A DNA stretch of 64,000 nt from Kazachstania africana CBS 2517. Taxonomy: Eukaryota; Ascomycota; Saccharomycetes; Saccharomycetales; Saccharomycetaceae. The notes below the pieces were generated by a model. The model was not told where the DNA came from, did not search any database, and worked only from the letters and a program-made list of their open reading frames with translations. The stretch lies in the NCBI RefSeq assembly GCF_000304475.1, contig NC_018951.1, positions 248,001 through 312,000 of the forward strand. Reading direction: 5' to 3'. Within the stretch, counting starts at the first letter, position 1; each line of letters begins with the position of its first letter. The position numbers were made by a program, and so were the translations under genes. Shown here one piece after another: positions 38,684-48,434 of the stretch.

Positions 38684-39718
38684 TTAATTGGATTGTTCGA
38701 CACGTTCAATTTTGGAGTCATTATTGGTATCGGAATTAGAATTAGGCTTTCTTATTATAACTTCAATATAGTTAAATGGAACAAACCCAACGCTACCATT
38801 CTTGGTTCTAACTTTCCACCATTGAGAATCATTACCAAAGGAGTCTTTCTTTGATAAGATTGCCATTAAGTCACCTTTTTGTAAATTAACTTCAATATTA
38901 GGATTTTCTGGAACAAAATTATATATTGCTCTTGCAAATTCTAATTTTGTGGGATCAAGTTGAATGTTGTTATTATTTGATGCAAGTCTCTTGTTTCTTT
39001 CATTGACGTGATTGACAAATTTATTTAAAAGGTAAGGGAATCCAAATACAGCCATAAAGAAAAAGATCAATGGTTTCCAAGCTAACCTTCTTCTTTTTTT
39101 CTTTACTGGATCGTTATCTTTATTATTGTAACTCTCTTTGAAATCTTTAACGAATGAGCTCTCTTTAGTTCTTTGTAATCTCTTGATAAACTTGAAAATA
39201 TTAAATATACCAAACATCCCACCTATAACTTCTTTCAATCTACCAATCTCTTCAGCAAACGAGACCAAAGTGAAAAAAGAATTGTAAGTGGCGAAATAAC
39301 TAGATTCTAACATATTAGCAAACCCATTTATCGTCCCTATCAGATTCTCCAACAATTGGAAAGTTGCTCTCGTTGATTCTGTAAGTTGATTAACACCATT
39401 CATACCACTGTTATTAGTGAACCCCATATTATAACCTGAATGTACACCTAACCCGTAAGCGGAGTTCATACCGTAACTAGAGCCCATATATGGGTTTGGT
39501 TGCATGTATGAGTTTGTTGGAAAACCTTGAGCGTATGGATCAGGGTTGTAAAACGTTGGCTGTTGATTTTGAATCATTTGAGGAGGTGTAGTGGTCGGCA
39601 GTGGTGGAGGCGTTTCATCGCCAGGGTTGTGATTATCTGTTGTTAAATGCTGCACTCTTGGCGTACTTGATCGTGACTCCCAAGGTTTTGGTCTGGGATT
39701 TAAACTTGAACTTGACAT
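38684..39718 (-). CDS. PEX13: Pex13, peroxisomal import docking protein
   Basis: A 344-residue peroxisomal membrane protein (yeast 386). It docks Pex5 and Pex7 receptors with Pex14 and Pex17. The N-terminus is rich in proline, asparagine and tyrosine-glycine (for example NPYMGSSYGMNSAYG), a membrane region lies in the middle (about 100-235), and the C-terminal SH3 domain (about 265-325) has the ALYDF-like AIYNFVPENP, WWKVRTKNGSVGFVP and FNYIEVI. Position matches YLR191W. Confidence 0.94.
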   Translation of the reverse strand: MSSSSLNPRPKPWESRSSTPRVQHLTTDNHNPGDETPPPLPTTTPPQMIQNQQPTFYNPDPYAQGFPTNSYMQPNPYMGSSYGMNSAYGLGVHSGYNMGFTNNSGMNGVNQLTESTRATFQLLENLIGTINGFANMLESSYFATYNSFFTLVSFAEEIGRLKEVIGGMFGIFNIFKFIKRLQRTKESSFVKDFKESYNNKDNDPVKKKRRRLAWKPLIFFFMAVFGFPYLLNKFVNHVNERNKRLASNNNNIQLDPTKLEFARAIYNFVPENPNIEVNLQKGDLMAILSKKDSFGNDSQWWKVRTKNGSVGFVPFNYIEVIIRKPNSNSDTNNDSKIERVEQSN

Positions 39719-39886
39719 GATGCCGATTTATCTCTTTGTCTTGCAGGAGTTGCTCATTGATACTAGCATTTTTTTTATATTGGACGGACTATTTGATATT
39801 TGAGTCAAAAGGAAAAGAATGTATTAGAAATGATGTATATACTATATTATCGAGAAGACTAAACTCTAATTACTGATTACAAGTGT

Positions 39887-40741
39887 TCATAGGACTGGGA
39901 GATGGAGTTGAAATCCAGTTTTCCTCATATTGGGCAAATTCTCAGGAGTTGTTTCCACATCGGAATCAGAACAGGACGAATCAGAAGAAGAATCAGAAGA
40001 AGAGTATGATGACTCCGTACTGTGTTCTTCAATTTTTTTCAACTCCTTCGTAGATATTCTCAATATTCTGTTTTTAGGTTGGTGGTGGTGGTGGTGATGA
40101 TGGTCGTGACGGGCTTGTTTCAAATCGTTGAATTGCGTTTCCAATTCGTTAATCTTCCTTATGAGTTGATTTTCGTTCATTGTATTTATAAGACGCTCGT
40201 TTTGTAATTTAAGTTCATTAACTTGTAATTCCAGACACTTAATCTTCATATCCATGTCATTGATTAAGGCGGTGTTATGAAAACTATCCAGTGGGTCGAA
40301 TTCTGTGGATGTGGACGATATGAAACTAAAACGGTTATTAGTATTATTACTGCTTAGATTTCTAGTCTTGCCGTAGTTCAAGATATCGTTATCCTTTTCT
40401 AGTTCTGCATTGAATTCATGCACGTTATCTCTGATGATTGGGTCAGTCGCACTGGAAATTGAATTACTGTCGAACTTCGTAGTCTCTTTCAATACTTCAT
40501 TCAATAGATGAGAACTGTGATTAGCAAGGTTGATGGGACGTTCTGTTAGAACGCGGACGAGTTTTGTGTTTCTAGAGGGCAACCCCACCGGCAACATCCT
40601 TGGTCTTCCCGTTCTCCATGTTATTTTCCTCGAAGGCGGATTCCAACTTGAAGTAGATTCCCATAATCTAACAAAATTTTCTTTATTTTGCTCATCCAAG
40701 CATGATGATATTCTCGACGACCTCATTACCTCACTCACCAT
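39887..40741 (-). CDS. Coiled-coil protein at the MMR1 position, identity uncertain
   Basis: A 284-residue protein starting at a good ATG. Residues 40-75 are basic with a TGRPRMLPVGLPSRNTKLVR segment; a coiled coil (about 165-210) follows; then a run of eight histidines, a second helix and a serine/aspartate-rich acidic stretch (SSYSSSDSSSDSS). In S. cerevisiae the next gene after PEX13 on this strand is MMR1 (YLR190W), the Myo2 adaptor for mitochondrial inheritance, but that protein is much longer (491) and I cannot confirm similarity. I therefore leave the symbol blank. If it is Mmr1, it is unusually short. Confidence 0.7.
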   Translation of the reverse strand: MVSEVMRSSRISSCLDEQNKENFVRLWESTSSWNPPSRKITWRTGRPRMLPVGLPSRNTKLVRVLTERPINLANHSSHLLNEVLKETTKFDSNSISSATDPIIRDNVHEFNAELEKDNDILNYGKTRNLSSNNTNNRFSFISSTSTEFDPLDSFHNTALINDMDMKIKCLELQVNELKLQNERLINTMNENQLIRKINELETQFNDLKQARHDHHHHHHHQPKNRILRISTKELKKIEEHSTESSYSSSDSSSDSSCSDSDVETTPENLPNMRKTGFQLHLPVL

Positions 40742-40970
40742 GTTACTTGAGTTAGTGGATGTTAATAGTAACTAGAGTTTCTTTGCTTTTAACATAACAA
40801 TTTCTTTGTCTCATTGCAACAACCGAGAAGATCCATTTTTGTTGTCATATTGCCCGTTACAGTAAAAATAATAAACAAAAACAGTGCCAATCGAAATCAA
40901 AGAAAGTACCGTTAATTGGTCGTATATATATATATATTGTGTATACTATGGTATGTAAGGTTGCCACTTG

Positions 40971-41249
40971 CTATTTACAGACTGATGCTAACGTGTTTTG
41001 TGTTTTCATTACAATTGTAGAATCCACCAGTCGATCAATTGCGTGTACCATTTCGTCTTGATTTGTATATTTCTGCGGCAGATACCTCAACACTTCTTCG
41101 AGGGTCACACTATATTGCTGCTGCTGCTGCTTTTGCTTTTGCTCTTCATCCGGAGCGGAAAGTCGCTGGGATATAGTCTTGATCTCATTCAATGTAGTCA
41201 GTATATTATCCATCGCAGCACCCAACTCTCTACTCGCATCATCGCTCAT
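40971..41249 (-). CDS. Small helical protein, unrecognised
   Basis: A 92-residue frame with an ATG and ordinary composition. The predicted structure is two helices (DASRELGAAMDNILTTLNEI and TNQDEMVHAIDRLVDSTIVM) joined by a glutamine-rich linker with a QQQQQ tract. It sits just where collinearity changes from chromosome XII-like to chromosome II-like order. It resembles small subunits of coiled-coil complexes in general, but I could not match it to DASH, BLOC-1, Mediator or kinetochore members that I compared from memory. It may be a real fast-evolving gene or chance. Confidence 0.45.
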   Translation of the reverse strand: MSDDASRELGAAMDNILTTLNEIKTISQRLSAPDEEQKQKQQQQQYSVTLEEVLRYLPQKYTNQDEMVHAIDRLVDSTIVMKTQNTLASVCK

Positions 41250-41312
41250 GTCTATTGCAATACCCTTCCCTCTGCCTCAAACACAGCAAGAAGTATCGCA
41301 CCAACTATGCCT

Positions 41313-41333
41313 TATATATATATATATATATAT
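41313..41333. repeat. (TA)n microsatellite
   Basis: An uninterrupted TA dinucleotide run of about ten units, in the PIN4 upstream region. Likely length-variable. Shorter TA runs occur near 7240, 7465, 22390 and 40925. Confidence 0.8.
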
Positions 41334-41520
41334 GTAACACACAAACCACACCACGTCGTCCCTCTCTGTTCCTGTTGCCCCCAAATGCTGTTTTTTTCTT
41401 CAATCTCATGATGCTCAGTTTCATGTTCGTCTTGCTTTGAAACAACACACCGCAAATCGATCCACAGTAGTGTATACATACACACACACATGGTCCAGTA
41501 CGTCTCATAGTGGTGCCCAT

Positions 41521-41637
41521 CACGTGCTAAGACATACACTAATGGCGTCATCTTGTAGCAGAGAGACACACAGAAAGAAGATCTTCTTTGCACGTCAGTT
41601 GATCATACCCATCGCTTCATACGTTTCAGATCACGTG
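41521..41637 (+). promoter_or_regulatory. Paired CACGTG (Cbf1/Pho4-type) sites upstream of PIN4
   Basis: CACGTG occurs at 41521-41526 (preceded by AT) and at 41632-41637, the latter inside the full palindrome ATCACGTGAT, a preferred Cbf1 site. They lie about 120 and 235 bases before the PIN4 ATG. No AT-rich CDEII block plus CDEIII follows, so a point centromere is not indicated. Confidence 0.5.
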
Positions 41638-41757
41638 ATGGTCAATATTTGTCTCGTCCTGCTGGAAAATTTTTCTATTCGAAATTAAAATTAGTGTTAA
41701 ATAAATCTACGTATAGGAAGATAGTTGAGCCACTAGACAAGAAAGAACAACAGAATA

Positions 41758-43111
41758 ATGTCTACTGAGGATACTGAGAGGATGCTGGATCGAGATGACA
41801 TCTCGATGAGTGGTGACGATGTCATTCCAAACGCTATAGTGATTAAGAACATCCCATTTGCCGTCAAGAAAGAACAACTTTTGGATATCATTAGTGATAT
41901 GTGTTTGCCTTTGCCTTATGCGTTCAACTACCATTTTGATAATGGTATCTTTAGAGGTCTGGCATTTGCTAATTTCACCACACCCGACGAAACTATGCTT
42001 GTTATCGAGAATCTCAATGGTAAAGAAATTAATGGCAGAAAATTGAAAGTTGAATACAAGAAATTGTTACCACAAGCAGAAAGAGAAAGAATAGAAAGAG
42101 AGAAGCGTGAAAAGAGAGGCCAACTCGAAGAACAACATCGCTCTGCATCAAATTTATCACTAAATTCCTTAACCACAACAAACAACGTCTCTTCCTCTAC
42201 GCAGTTATTCGCAAATTTCATCAACGGTAGCACTACTTCTTCAGCGGTTCCGTCTGGCGTTACAGGTGCCGCCACATCGGTTTTGTCCCAACAGCAACAA
42301 CAACAACAACAACAGCAGCAGCAGCAGCCCTTACTATCAGCACAGAGCACTTCGAATTCTTTGTCGCATCATTTCATGAAAAATCCTTCCCAATCGTTTG
42401 GTAATATTTCTCAGCAACAAAATTTATTGACCACAGAACGTTACTATGCTCCTTTACCTTCTGCTACTACAGTCCCTATCCCCCCTCAACAGTTAGATTT
42501 TAATGACCCCGACACTTTGGAAATTTATTCTCAATTGCTACTATTCAAAGATAAAGATAAATATTATCACGAATTAGCATACCCAATAGGACTCTCGGCA
42601 AATCATAAACGTATTATCAACGTCCTTTGTTCCTTCATGAACCTGGTGGAAATCTATGACCCTAGATTCGTTATCATTAGAAGAAAAATCTTAGATTCTG
42701 CAAATTTACAATCCCATTTACAACAACAAGGTCAATTACCAATGATGCATCCCTTGCAACCAAATTCAACAGGTGGTTCTTTGAATAGATCACATTCATA
42801 TACCAGTCTCTTGCAAGCTCATGCGTCCGCCGCGGCAGCAGCAATCAATTCTTCCAATACATCTACCACTACCCACAATAATGTCAACGATATAAATAAT
42901 CATAACAATAACAACAACTCTACCATGGCCACTCCCGGGACAACTTCCAACAATACAACGGTAGGGTTACTAAATAATGCCGCAAATACCCTACCAACAA
43001 ACAATAACAATAATAGCAACAGTGCGTCGTCTACTCCAAAATCTTCCTACTATATGCTACAACAACCACAATCTCTAAACTCTGCCGCACACTCACTCTT
43101 AAATCAATCGC

Positions 43112-43157
<46 letters not shown>

Positions 43158-43470
43158 GTCTCCAATTTTTGCAAACCCAGAACAACAACAATCTGCGACA
43201 CAACAGCAGACATTAATGAGACAACAAGCTACAATGACTCCATCTTCAAGAATTCCCTCCGGTTATACTTCATCAACTTTAATCTCACAAATGAACCCTT
43301 TATTAAGAAGCTCAAATGTAATGTCTCCAAATTCAAGAATAATGTTACCACAAAATACAAATGGTTCTATTCATTCCTACCATGATGCAGATGATAACGA
43401 ACTAGAACATCATTTGTCTCGCTCTTTAAGTGGATTGGACTTAACGAACGCCAAGAAAAATGTCTGGTAA
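41758..43470 (+). CDS. PIN4: Pin4/Mdt1, RRM protein in DNA-damage response
   Basis: A 570-residue protein (yeast 668). An RRM spans about residues 25-100 (NAIVIKNIPFAVKKEQLLDI, GIFRGLAFANF). A conserved block follows in the middle (DFNDPDTLEIYSQLLLFKDK and NHKRIINVLCSFMNLVEIYDP). The remainder is low-complexity glutamine and asparagine, with two polyglutamine tracts. Pin4 acts in G2/M progression after DNA damage and is phosphorylated and bound by the FHA domain of Rad53. Position and strand match YBL051C, next to SAS3. Confidence 0.92.
42289..42327 (+). repeat. Polyglutamine tract 1 in PIN4
   Basis: Thirteen glutamine codons, a mix of CAA and CAG with five consecutive CAG at the end. Contraction and expansion are likely between strains. 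Confidence 0.9.
43111..43158 (+). repeat. Polyglutamine tract 2 in PIN4
   Basis: Sixteen glutamine codons, fifteen CAA and a final CAG. Almost pure CAA is a simple trinucleotide repeat. Confidence 0.9.
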
Positions 43471-43677
43471 CTGATGAACACTTTTCAATTCCCTTTTTGA
43501 CGATAATGAAAACAAATATTTTATGTCTTTTTATATCTTTATGTATGTATGATTCCTCCTGATGTGTATAATATGATAAATGGTACTATTAATAAATAAA
43601 AAATGAAACGCGCAATATAAGACAGGCAAAAAAAAGTAAATAGTGGCGAAAATTTAAGACAAGGCAGAAGCAAATTG

Positions 43678-45426
43678 ATGAAATTTAGTGCTTGGAAACT
43701 GCCCAGAGACTACGAAAAGGCCAATTTGTTGAACGATAATGTTCGATTCATACCAAATGGCAGTGATGAGGTGGAAACAGGCGATGGTGTATGCTTGTTA
43801 CCGAGATTGATCAAAATACGTTATGATCCATTGAAACTATTAAATAATTTTGAATTGTCGTCTTCAACTGTACAAGATTATCTGAACACGGATATCAGTT
43901 ACTTAGATGAGGAATTGCTGCGGCCTGTAAATGAAATATATTATCGTGCAGTATACCCTTACAAGAAAGATTATATGATAAAACGTACAACGCCAACTTT
44001 ACAAGATAAACAATTTTTCAATGACCTATTAATACAATCAAACTTATCAAGATTCTTCAATGCGAACATATCACTCACATTTCCACAGGCCCTTTCTAAG
44101 ATTCCTAAAAATTCAAAACTCATGATAAAACCCATTAAGGCATCAAACGTAAAGTACATTTTTATCAATAATAGCGAAATCAGGACTCTATATCCAAGTC
44201 CGTTCCCAGAACATATCAATACAAACCAAATTGTGCATATTTGTGAAAATTGTTTGAGCTACTTCTCCTCAAGATTCACCTATAACAGGCATAGGGTTAA
44301 ATGTCAAGGCAAGAAGCCCTGTGGAACAGAGATTTATAAAGATGGCTCTTTATCAATCTTTGAAATAGATGGACGCATATTCCCAAAATATTGTAAAAAA
44401 TTGTGCCTACTATCGATTTGTTTTTTGAAATCGAAAACTCTATATCATGAAGTGGAACCGTTTATATTTTATTCACTTTATGTGGACGATAATTTTGTAG
44501 GCTACTTTTCAAAGGAAAAATTAAACTCTACAGACTATAATTTAAGTTGTATACTGACACTGCCGACATTCAGAAGAATGGGGTACGGTAATCTATTAAT
44601 GGAATTCTCATATCTATTATCAAAGAGGGAATTCAAGTTGGGCACTCCTGAAAAACCACTGTCTGATCTTGGTTTAGTAACTTACAGAAATTTCTGGAAG
44701 TGTAAGATTGCTGAAGTACTCATTGATTTAAGGAATGAGTTTGGCGATTCCTTTAATGTAACATTAGAAGAAATTGGTTCGTTGTGTGGGTTTCTACCAA
44801 CTGATGTCATATTTGGTCTTGAACAATTGAGTGTTCTATATCGAAGAAGTGATAGTTTCATGATATACGTGGATAACTGGACAAGAATTGAAAAAATAAA
44901 TGAAAGGTGGATGAATAAAAATCGACAGTCATTAAAAGTAGAAAACCTAATATGGAAACCCGTAATCTTTGGACCTACTTCTGGTGTTAATGCTGTCAAT
45001 TACAACATGGTTGAGCCGCTAAGTAGTAATATTGATTTTGATTTTTTCAATAATAGTATCTCTGAACTAGTAAATTTCATGAGTGACGATATTAAAGAAT
45101 CAAGAGACATTGAGGTGACGACGATGGAAAAGATAAGGGAGAAAAATGGTACCGGTGAAAAATCGGCAGTGGATATAGAGGATGGATGGGAGCTATGCTT
45201 CAAAGACAAGGCAACTCTGACACATCCAATAACTTCCGCTCCAAAGAGAAACATCCCAAAGGCTGTTGTAGAAGAGCTTCCTGGTCTTCTGGATGAGGTG
45301 ATAGATGATAGGAGTGACGAAGACAAACCCGAGGAAGCGATTGAAGATGAGGATGAAGAATACAAGGAAGATGAGATGAGCGGAGACGATGTTGAAGATG
45401 AAGAAGCTGAAGAAGAGGATGTCTTT

Positions 45427-45473
<47 letters not shown>

Positions 45474-45543
45474 AGAAAGAGAAGAATCTCTGCCGAGCGA
45501 TACCAGTGACTCTGAAACTAGTTTTGTATCATTTGAAGAATAG
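43678..45543 (+). CDS. SAS3: Sas3, MYST histone acetyltransferase of the NuA3 complex
   Basis: A 621-residue enzyme that acetylates histone H3 (K14, K23) in NuA3. The frame is open from TTG 43675, but the first ATG is 43678. The C2HC zinc finger is C189/C192/H205/C209. The active site is complete: the autoacetylated lysine in SKTLYHEVEPF (about 253), catalytic cysteine C291 in NLSCILTLP, acetyl-CoA loop RRMGYG, and glutamate E325 in GTPEKPLSDLGL. The C291-E325 spacing (34) equals that of Esa1. The tail is acidic with a 17-glutamate run. Yeast Sas3 has 831 residues; the difference is mostly a shorter N-terminus and shorter disordered tail. Position matches YBL052C. Confidence 0.95.
45427..45477 (+). 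repeat. Polyglutamate-coding GAA repeat in SAS3
   Basis: Seventeen glutamate codons, nearly all GAA with one GAG. The acidic tail is a family feature, but the pure repeat is likely length-variable. Confidence 0.85.
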
Positions 45544-45644
45544 TACATTACTTCCCTTAATTGCATTTATTAATCGATATGCATCATTAATTATAATTTG
45601 GATTTTATTGAACTAGGAAGGGGAAACGAAAAATTGTATAAAAA

Positions 45645-47126
45645 CTATATAACATCATTTGAAATATTCTTAAAGCCAGGTAACCTATTTTCATTGGTAG
45701 TAATTTTATTCTTATTAAATATTGGCTCTATTGCTTCATCAGAATGCAAAGGATCAATATTTTCAGAATGAAGTAATCCATTTTTGTTATCATTCAGAAA
45801 ATTTATTCTGGATTTGATTTCAACTTCTGATTTTTCCTTTAATAAAATTGATAACTCTTTGATAGATAAATTTCTAATTGAGTTTTCGATTAATAATTGG
45901 TCTTCATCAACGGTCCAAACCTGTTGTGGTGAATAAAAATTCAGATTATGTGGATGATGGTGATATGGAGATGGAGAAGGACTTTGATGATTTTTTATAA
46001 TTTGTTTATCAAAAAATGTATAAGTTGAGGGGAATTGATGAAGCTCTTTTGCTTTGATGATTGAATCTTTCTTTTGGTTTATCAAATTATTAGAAATATT
46101 GATAATAGAAGATTTTCTTGAATTGTTATTGCTCGAAAAATTGAAAGATGATCTTCTTGAATAGACAGAAAATGAATTCTTCCTCGATTTCGAGTTCACC
46201 AATGTGGTATTCAGCGCAGTAGTTAAATTTGGTGAGGAATAATGTGGAGTGAACGAGCTACGTCTTGATCTAACGATAATTTTGGGTATAAAGCCAATAT
46301 TTTCTTCATCTGGAGTTGGATCATCGTTTGTCTTGAAGGATGACTTAAAAGACACTGGTTGTGATAACTTTGGTCTAGTCGTTACAGAATGAGAATATGA
46401 TCTTGGCTTTAAAAATTTGGTATTTGAATATGTCGCACCGTTAGAATTTGAATGCTTCATTGCTACCGTAGTACTAACTGTTTGGACATGATTGATAGAT
46501 GGCACTATTAAATTCAAAGACGGATTACCATCTACTTTTGGTGGCTTAGTGGCATTAAAATTTGACACAGATATATTAGAAGAATATGGACTTATTAATA
46601 AAGCGTTACTTGGGCTACCCGAATGAGAATTTTCCTTAACAAATTCGTCAAGGTTACTACCTTTATCTAGGGCGTTAATGATTGCATTATAATTATTAAC
46701 ATCAATTAAAGCGGTTTTATTCGATTTTAAATTACCAGATTTCAATCTTCTCCATCTAAATTGACACGCATTAGGAGTTCTATTCTGGAAATAGTTTGCA
46801 ATTTCCTTCCAACCAAAATTTTTCACTTCTTTCAGATGTCTTAATAGTATATCATCTTTGGGATCCCAAGATGATGGATTTTTACTATTATTGGTATTAA
46901 TACTGATCAAATTTTCATTACTTACGGTGGAAGATCTGGAATCGTTGGAGTAGTCATTAGAAGAAGAAAGAATATTGTTACGAGGTTCTGGTGTATTAAT
47001 AATAGGTAATGAATCTTGAGTAGATTTCATGGTGACATTATTATATAGTCCCACATGATGGTTCAACGACGATTTTGAAGCATGTGACGTGGTGACACTG
47101 CTCAAAGCAGATTTTGGAGCTGGCAT
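45645..47126 (-). CDS. TOD6: Tod6/Dot6-type Myb repressor of ribosome-biogenesis genes
   Basis: A 493-residue protein. A Myb/SANT domain at about 86-131 (SSWDPKDDILLRHLKEVKNF, then NRTPNACQFRWRRLKSG) is the PAC-binding domain. A second, weaker SANT-like segment lies near 402-444 (VWTVDEDQLLIENSIRNLS). Between them is serine/asparagine-rich sequence with repeated RRxS motifs (RSRRSSF, SRRSSF, SRKNSF, SRKSS) typical of PKA and Sch9 sites. Tod6 recruits Rpd3L to PAC promoters when TORC1/PKA activity falls. DOT6 is the duplicate; order next to SAS3 and YBL055C supports TOD6 (YBL054W). The next paired genes NOP56 and PWP1 with PAC sites lie in the same window. Confidence 0.9.
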   Translation of the reverse strand: MPAPKSALSSVTTSHASKSSLNHHVGLYNNVTMKSTQDSLPIINTPEPRNNILSSSNDYSNDSRSSTVSNENLISINTNNSKNPSSWDPKDDILLRHLKEVKNFGWKEIANYFQNRTPNACQFRWRRLKSGNLKSNKTALIDVNNYNAIINALDKGSNLDEFVKENSHSGSPSNALLISPYSSNISVSNFNATKPPKVDGNPSLNLIVPSINHVQTVSTTVAMKHSNSNGATYSNTKFLKPRSYSHSVTTRPKLSQPVSFKSSFKTNDDPTPDEENIGFIPKIIVRSRRSSFTPHYSSPNLTTALNTTLVNSKSRKNSFSVYSRRSSFNFSSNNNSRKSSIINISNNLINQKKDSIIKAKELHQFPSTYTFFDKQIIKNHQSPSPSPYHHHPHNLNFYSPQQVWTVDEDQLLIENSIRNLSIKELSILLKEKSEVEIKSRINFLNDNKNGLLHSENIDPLHSDEAIEPIFNKNKITTNENRLPGFKNISNDVI

Positions 47127-48434
47127 GAGAACAGTCTAGAAGGAAAATGATGTAGATAATCTGACGGCGACAACTTCCAATATTGAAACGAAGATGAATT
47201 TTTTTCCAGCCTCTTTATTTTTGTGGATGAGTCTTATCGAATAAGCTTCACTGAGGGATTATTTCTAAACGATGAAATTGAGACTACAATACAGGCTTGA
47301 TGTTTATACAAAAACTTCAAACAGTTGTAAAAACGCTTGGTATATCAAAAATATGTATATCTAAGTTGAAACGTAAGTGATTAGAAGTCAAAAATAGATG
47401 AGATGAGTTGCGATGAACCGTCGATGAGTTTGGTTTTTTTTTTTTCACCTGTAGCGCATCTTTTTTTTTTTGCGTGTCTCTTTAATCAGTTTTGGGCATC
47501 TCGGCTGCTGATTCAAAAAATTTGGAGTTTCATCAGACGAATTTCCTCTTTTGGAAAGAAAATCATCAAAACAGTATAAATTACCCTGTTTGGGGAGGTG
47601 GAGTTGTGCTGTCCAATATTTTTCCGGACATTGGTTACCAGAAAGGGAAACTCGGTCGACTACCAGGGCTTGTTCCTGCAGAGTATAGGGCTTGGCTTAG
47701 AGGATGGATCGACGGCCCGGATTTGGATGAGGGCTGGGTCGGATTTTTTGACTACGATTTGGAGTCGGGTAAACAATTTAGCCGCCGAATTGTTCTCAGA
47801 ACTATATATATGTACTTGAAAGTTTTTATTGTCATTGAGTATTCAATGCTAGCAGCCGCAAGCACGGCAAACAAATGATATTGCTGAAATCTATCTTCTC
47901 TCTGGAGACTCTCCCTGATGTTCTCATTATCGTAGGTGGAGAGCAAGTTATTTTATCTTTTTAGATATTCCAGATTGGTTACATGAGGAAAAGTTGAGCA
48001 GTTGTTATCACTGTTCAACTCTCTGTTTTCGAGTGAAAAGTTCTTTACAGTCAACAAAATATCCTTACCAGTCAAAAAAGACCATTGAGAAAGAAACAAT
48101 TAACTAATAACAACGCAATAGCCCACTCAGCCATATGTTTCGCAGAATTTCTTACATTTACCGCGGTAACTGTCCATTCCACGTTGAACAATTAATGCCA
48201 GACAGCGGAAATGATCAGAACTTACACTTTTGACTCTTCCTGAGAACATGCATGGACATGTTATATGATCTAATTGCAATGCATCAAGTCACCATGCTCA
48301 ACTTCCACTATTATTTAACACATCATGTTAATGACGCTCCTTTCCGTTGTGACATAAACCTCAAATTTTTCATCTCGAAATTTAATGCAAAAAAAAAATA
48401 TAGTTGTAGGAAAAATCCATAAAATATAACAGTA
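47127..48434. other. Long divergent TOD6-YBL055C intergenic region
   Basis: A 1.3 kb region with T-runs (about 47434-47447 and 47461-47471), PAC-like sites nearer TOD6, and a Reb1-type CGGGTAA at 47766-47772. It also holds an open stretch of 129 codons (47492-47878) with no ATG near its start and higher GC than its surroundings. I could not match this to U1, U2, U4, U5, U6, SCR1, RNase P or MRP RNA features from memory. Confidence 0.5.
47410..47428. promoter_or_regulatory. PAC-like pair upstream of TOD6
   Basis: GCGATGAA (47410-47417) and TCGATGAG (47421-47428) each differ from PAC (GCGATGAG) by one base and lie about 285-300 bases from the TOD6 ATG. Possible autoregulation by a PAC-binding repressor. 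Inference only. Confidence 0.3.

Larger units (their letters stand above)
41250..41757. other. Divergent promoter region before PIN4
   Basis: This region holds a (TA)n tract, a (CA)n run (41481-41490) and two CACGTG sites. Small open frames across it start at non-ATG codons or consist of repeat-coded residues and are not called. Confidence 0.5.

Noticed and set aside
41521..41637. CACGTG sites as CDEI of a centromere
   Set aside because: No 80-160 base AT block followed by a CDEIII-like element is present; the sites fit a promoter.
44380..44470. Possible loss of the MYST autoacetylation lysine in SAS3
   Set aside because: The first lysine of the SKLFL block in Esa1 is replaced, but spacing to the catalytic cysteine shows that the autoacetylated residue is the one in the HKTLY block, which is kept here as SKTLY.
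45000..45566. Serine-rich 188-codon frame opposite SAS3
   Set aside because: It is the antisense of the GAA/GAG acidic repeat and starts at a non-ATG codon.
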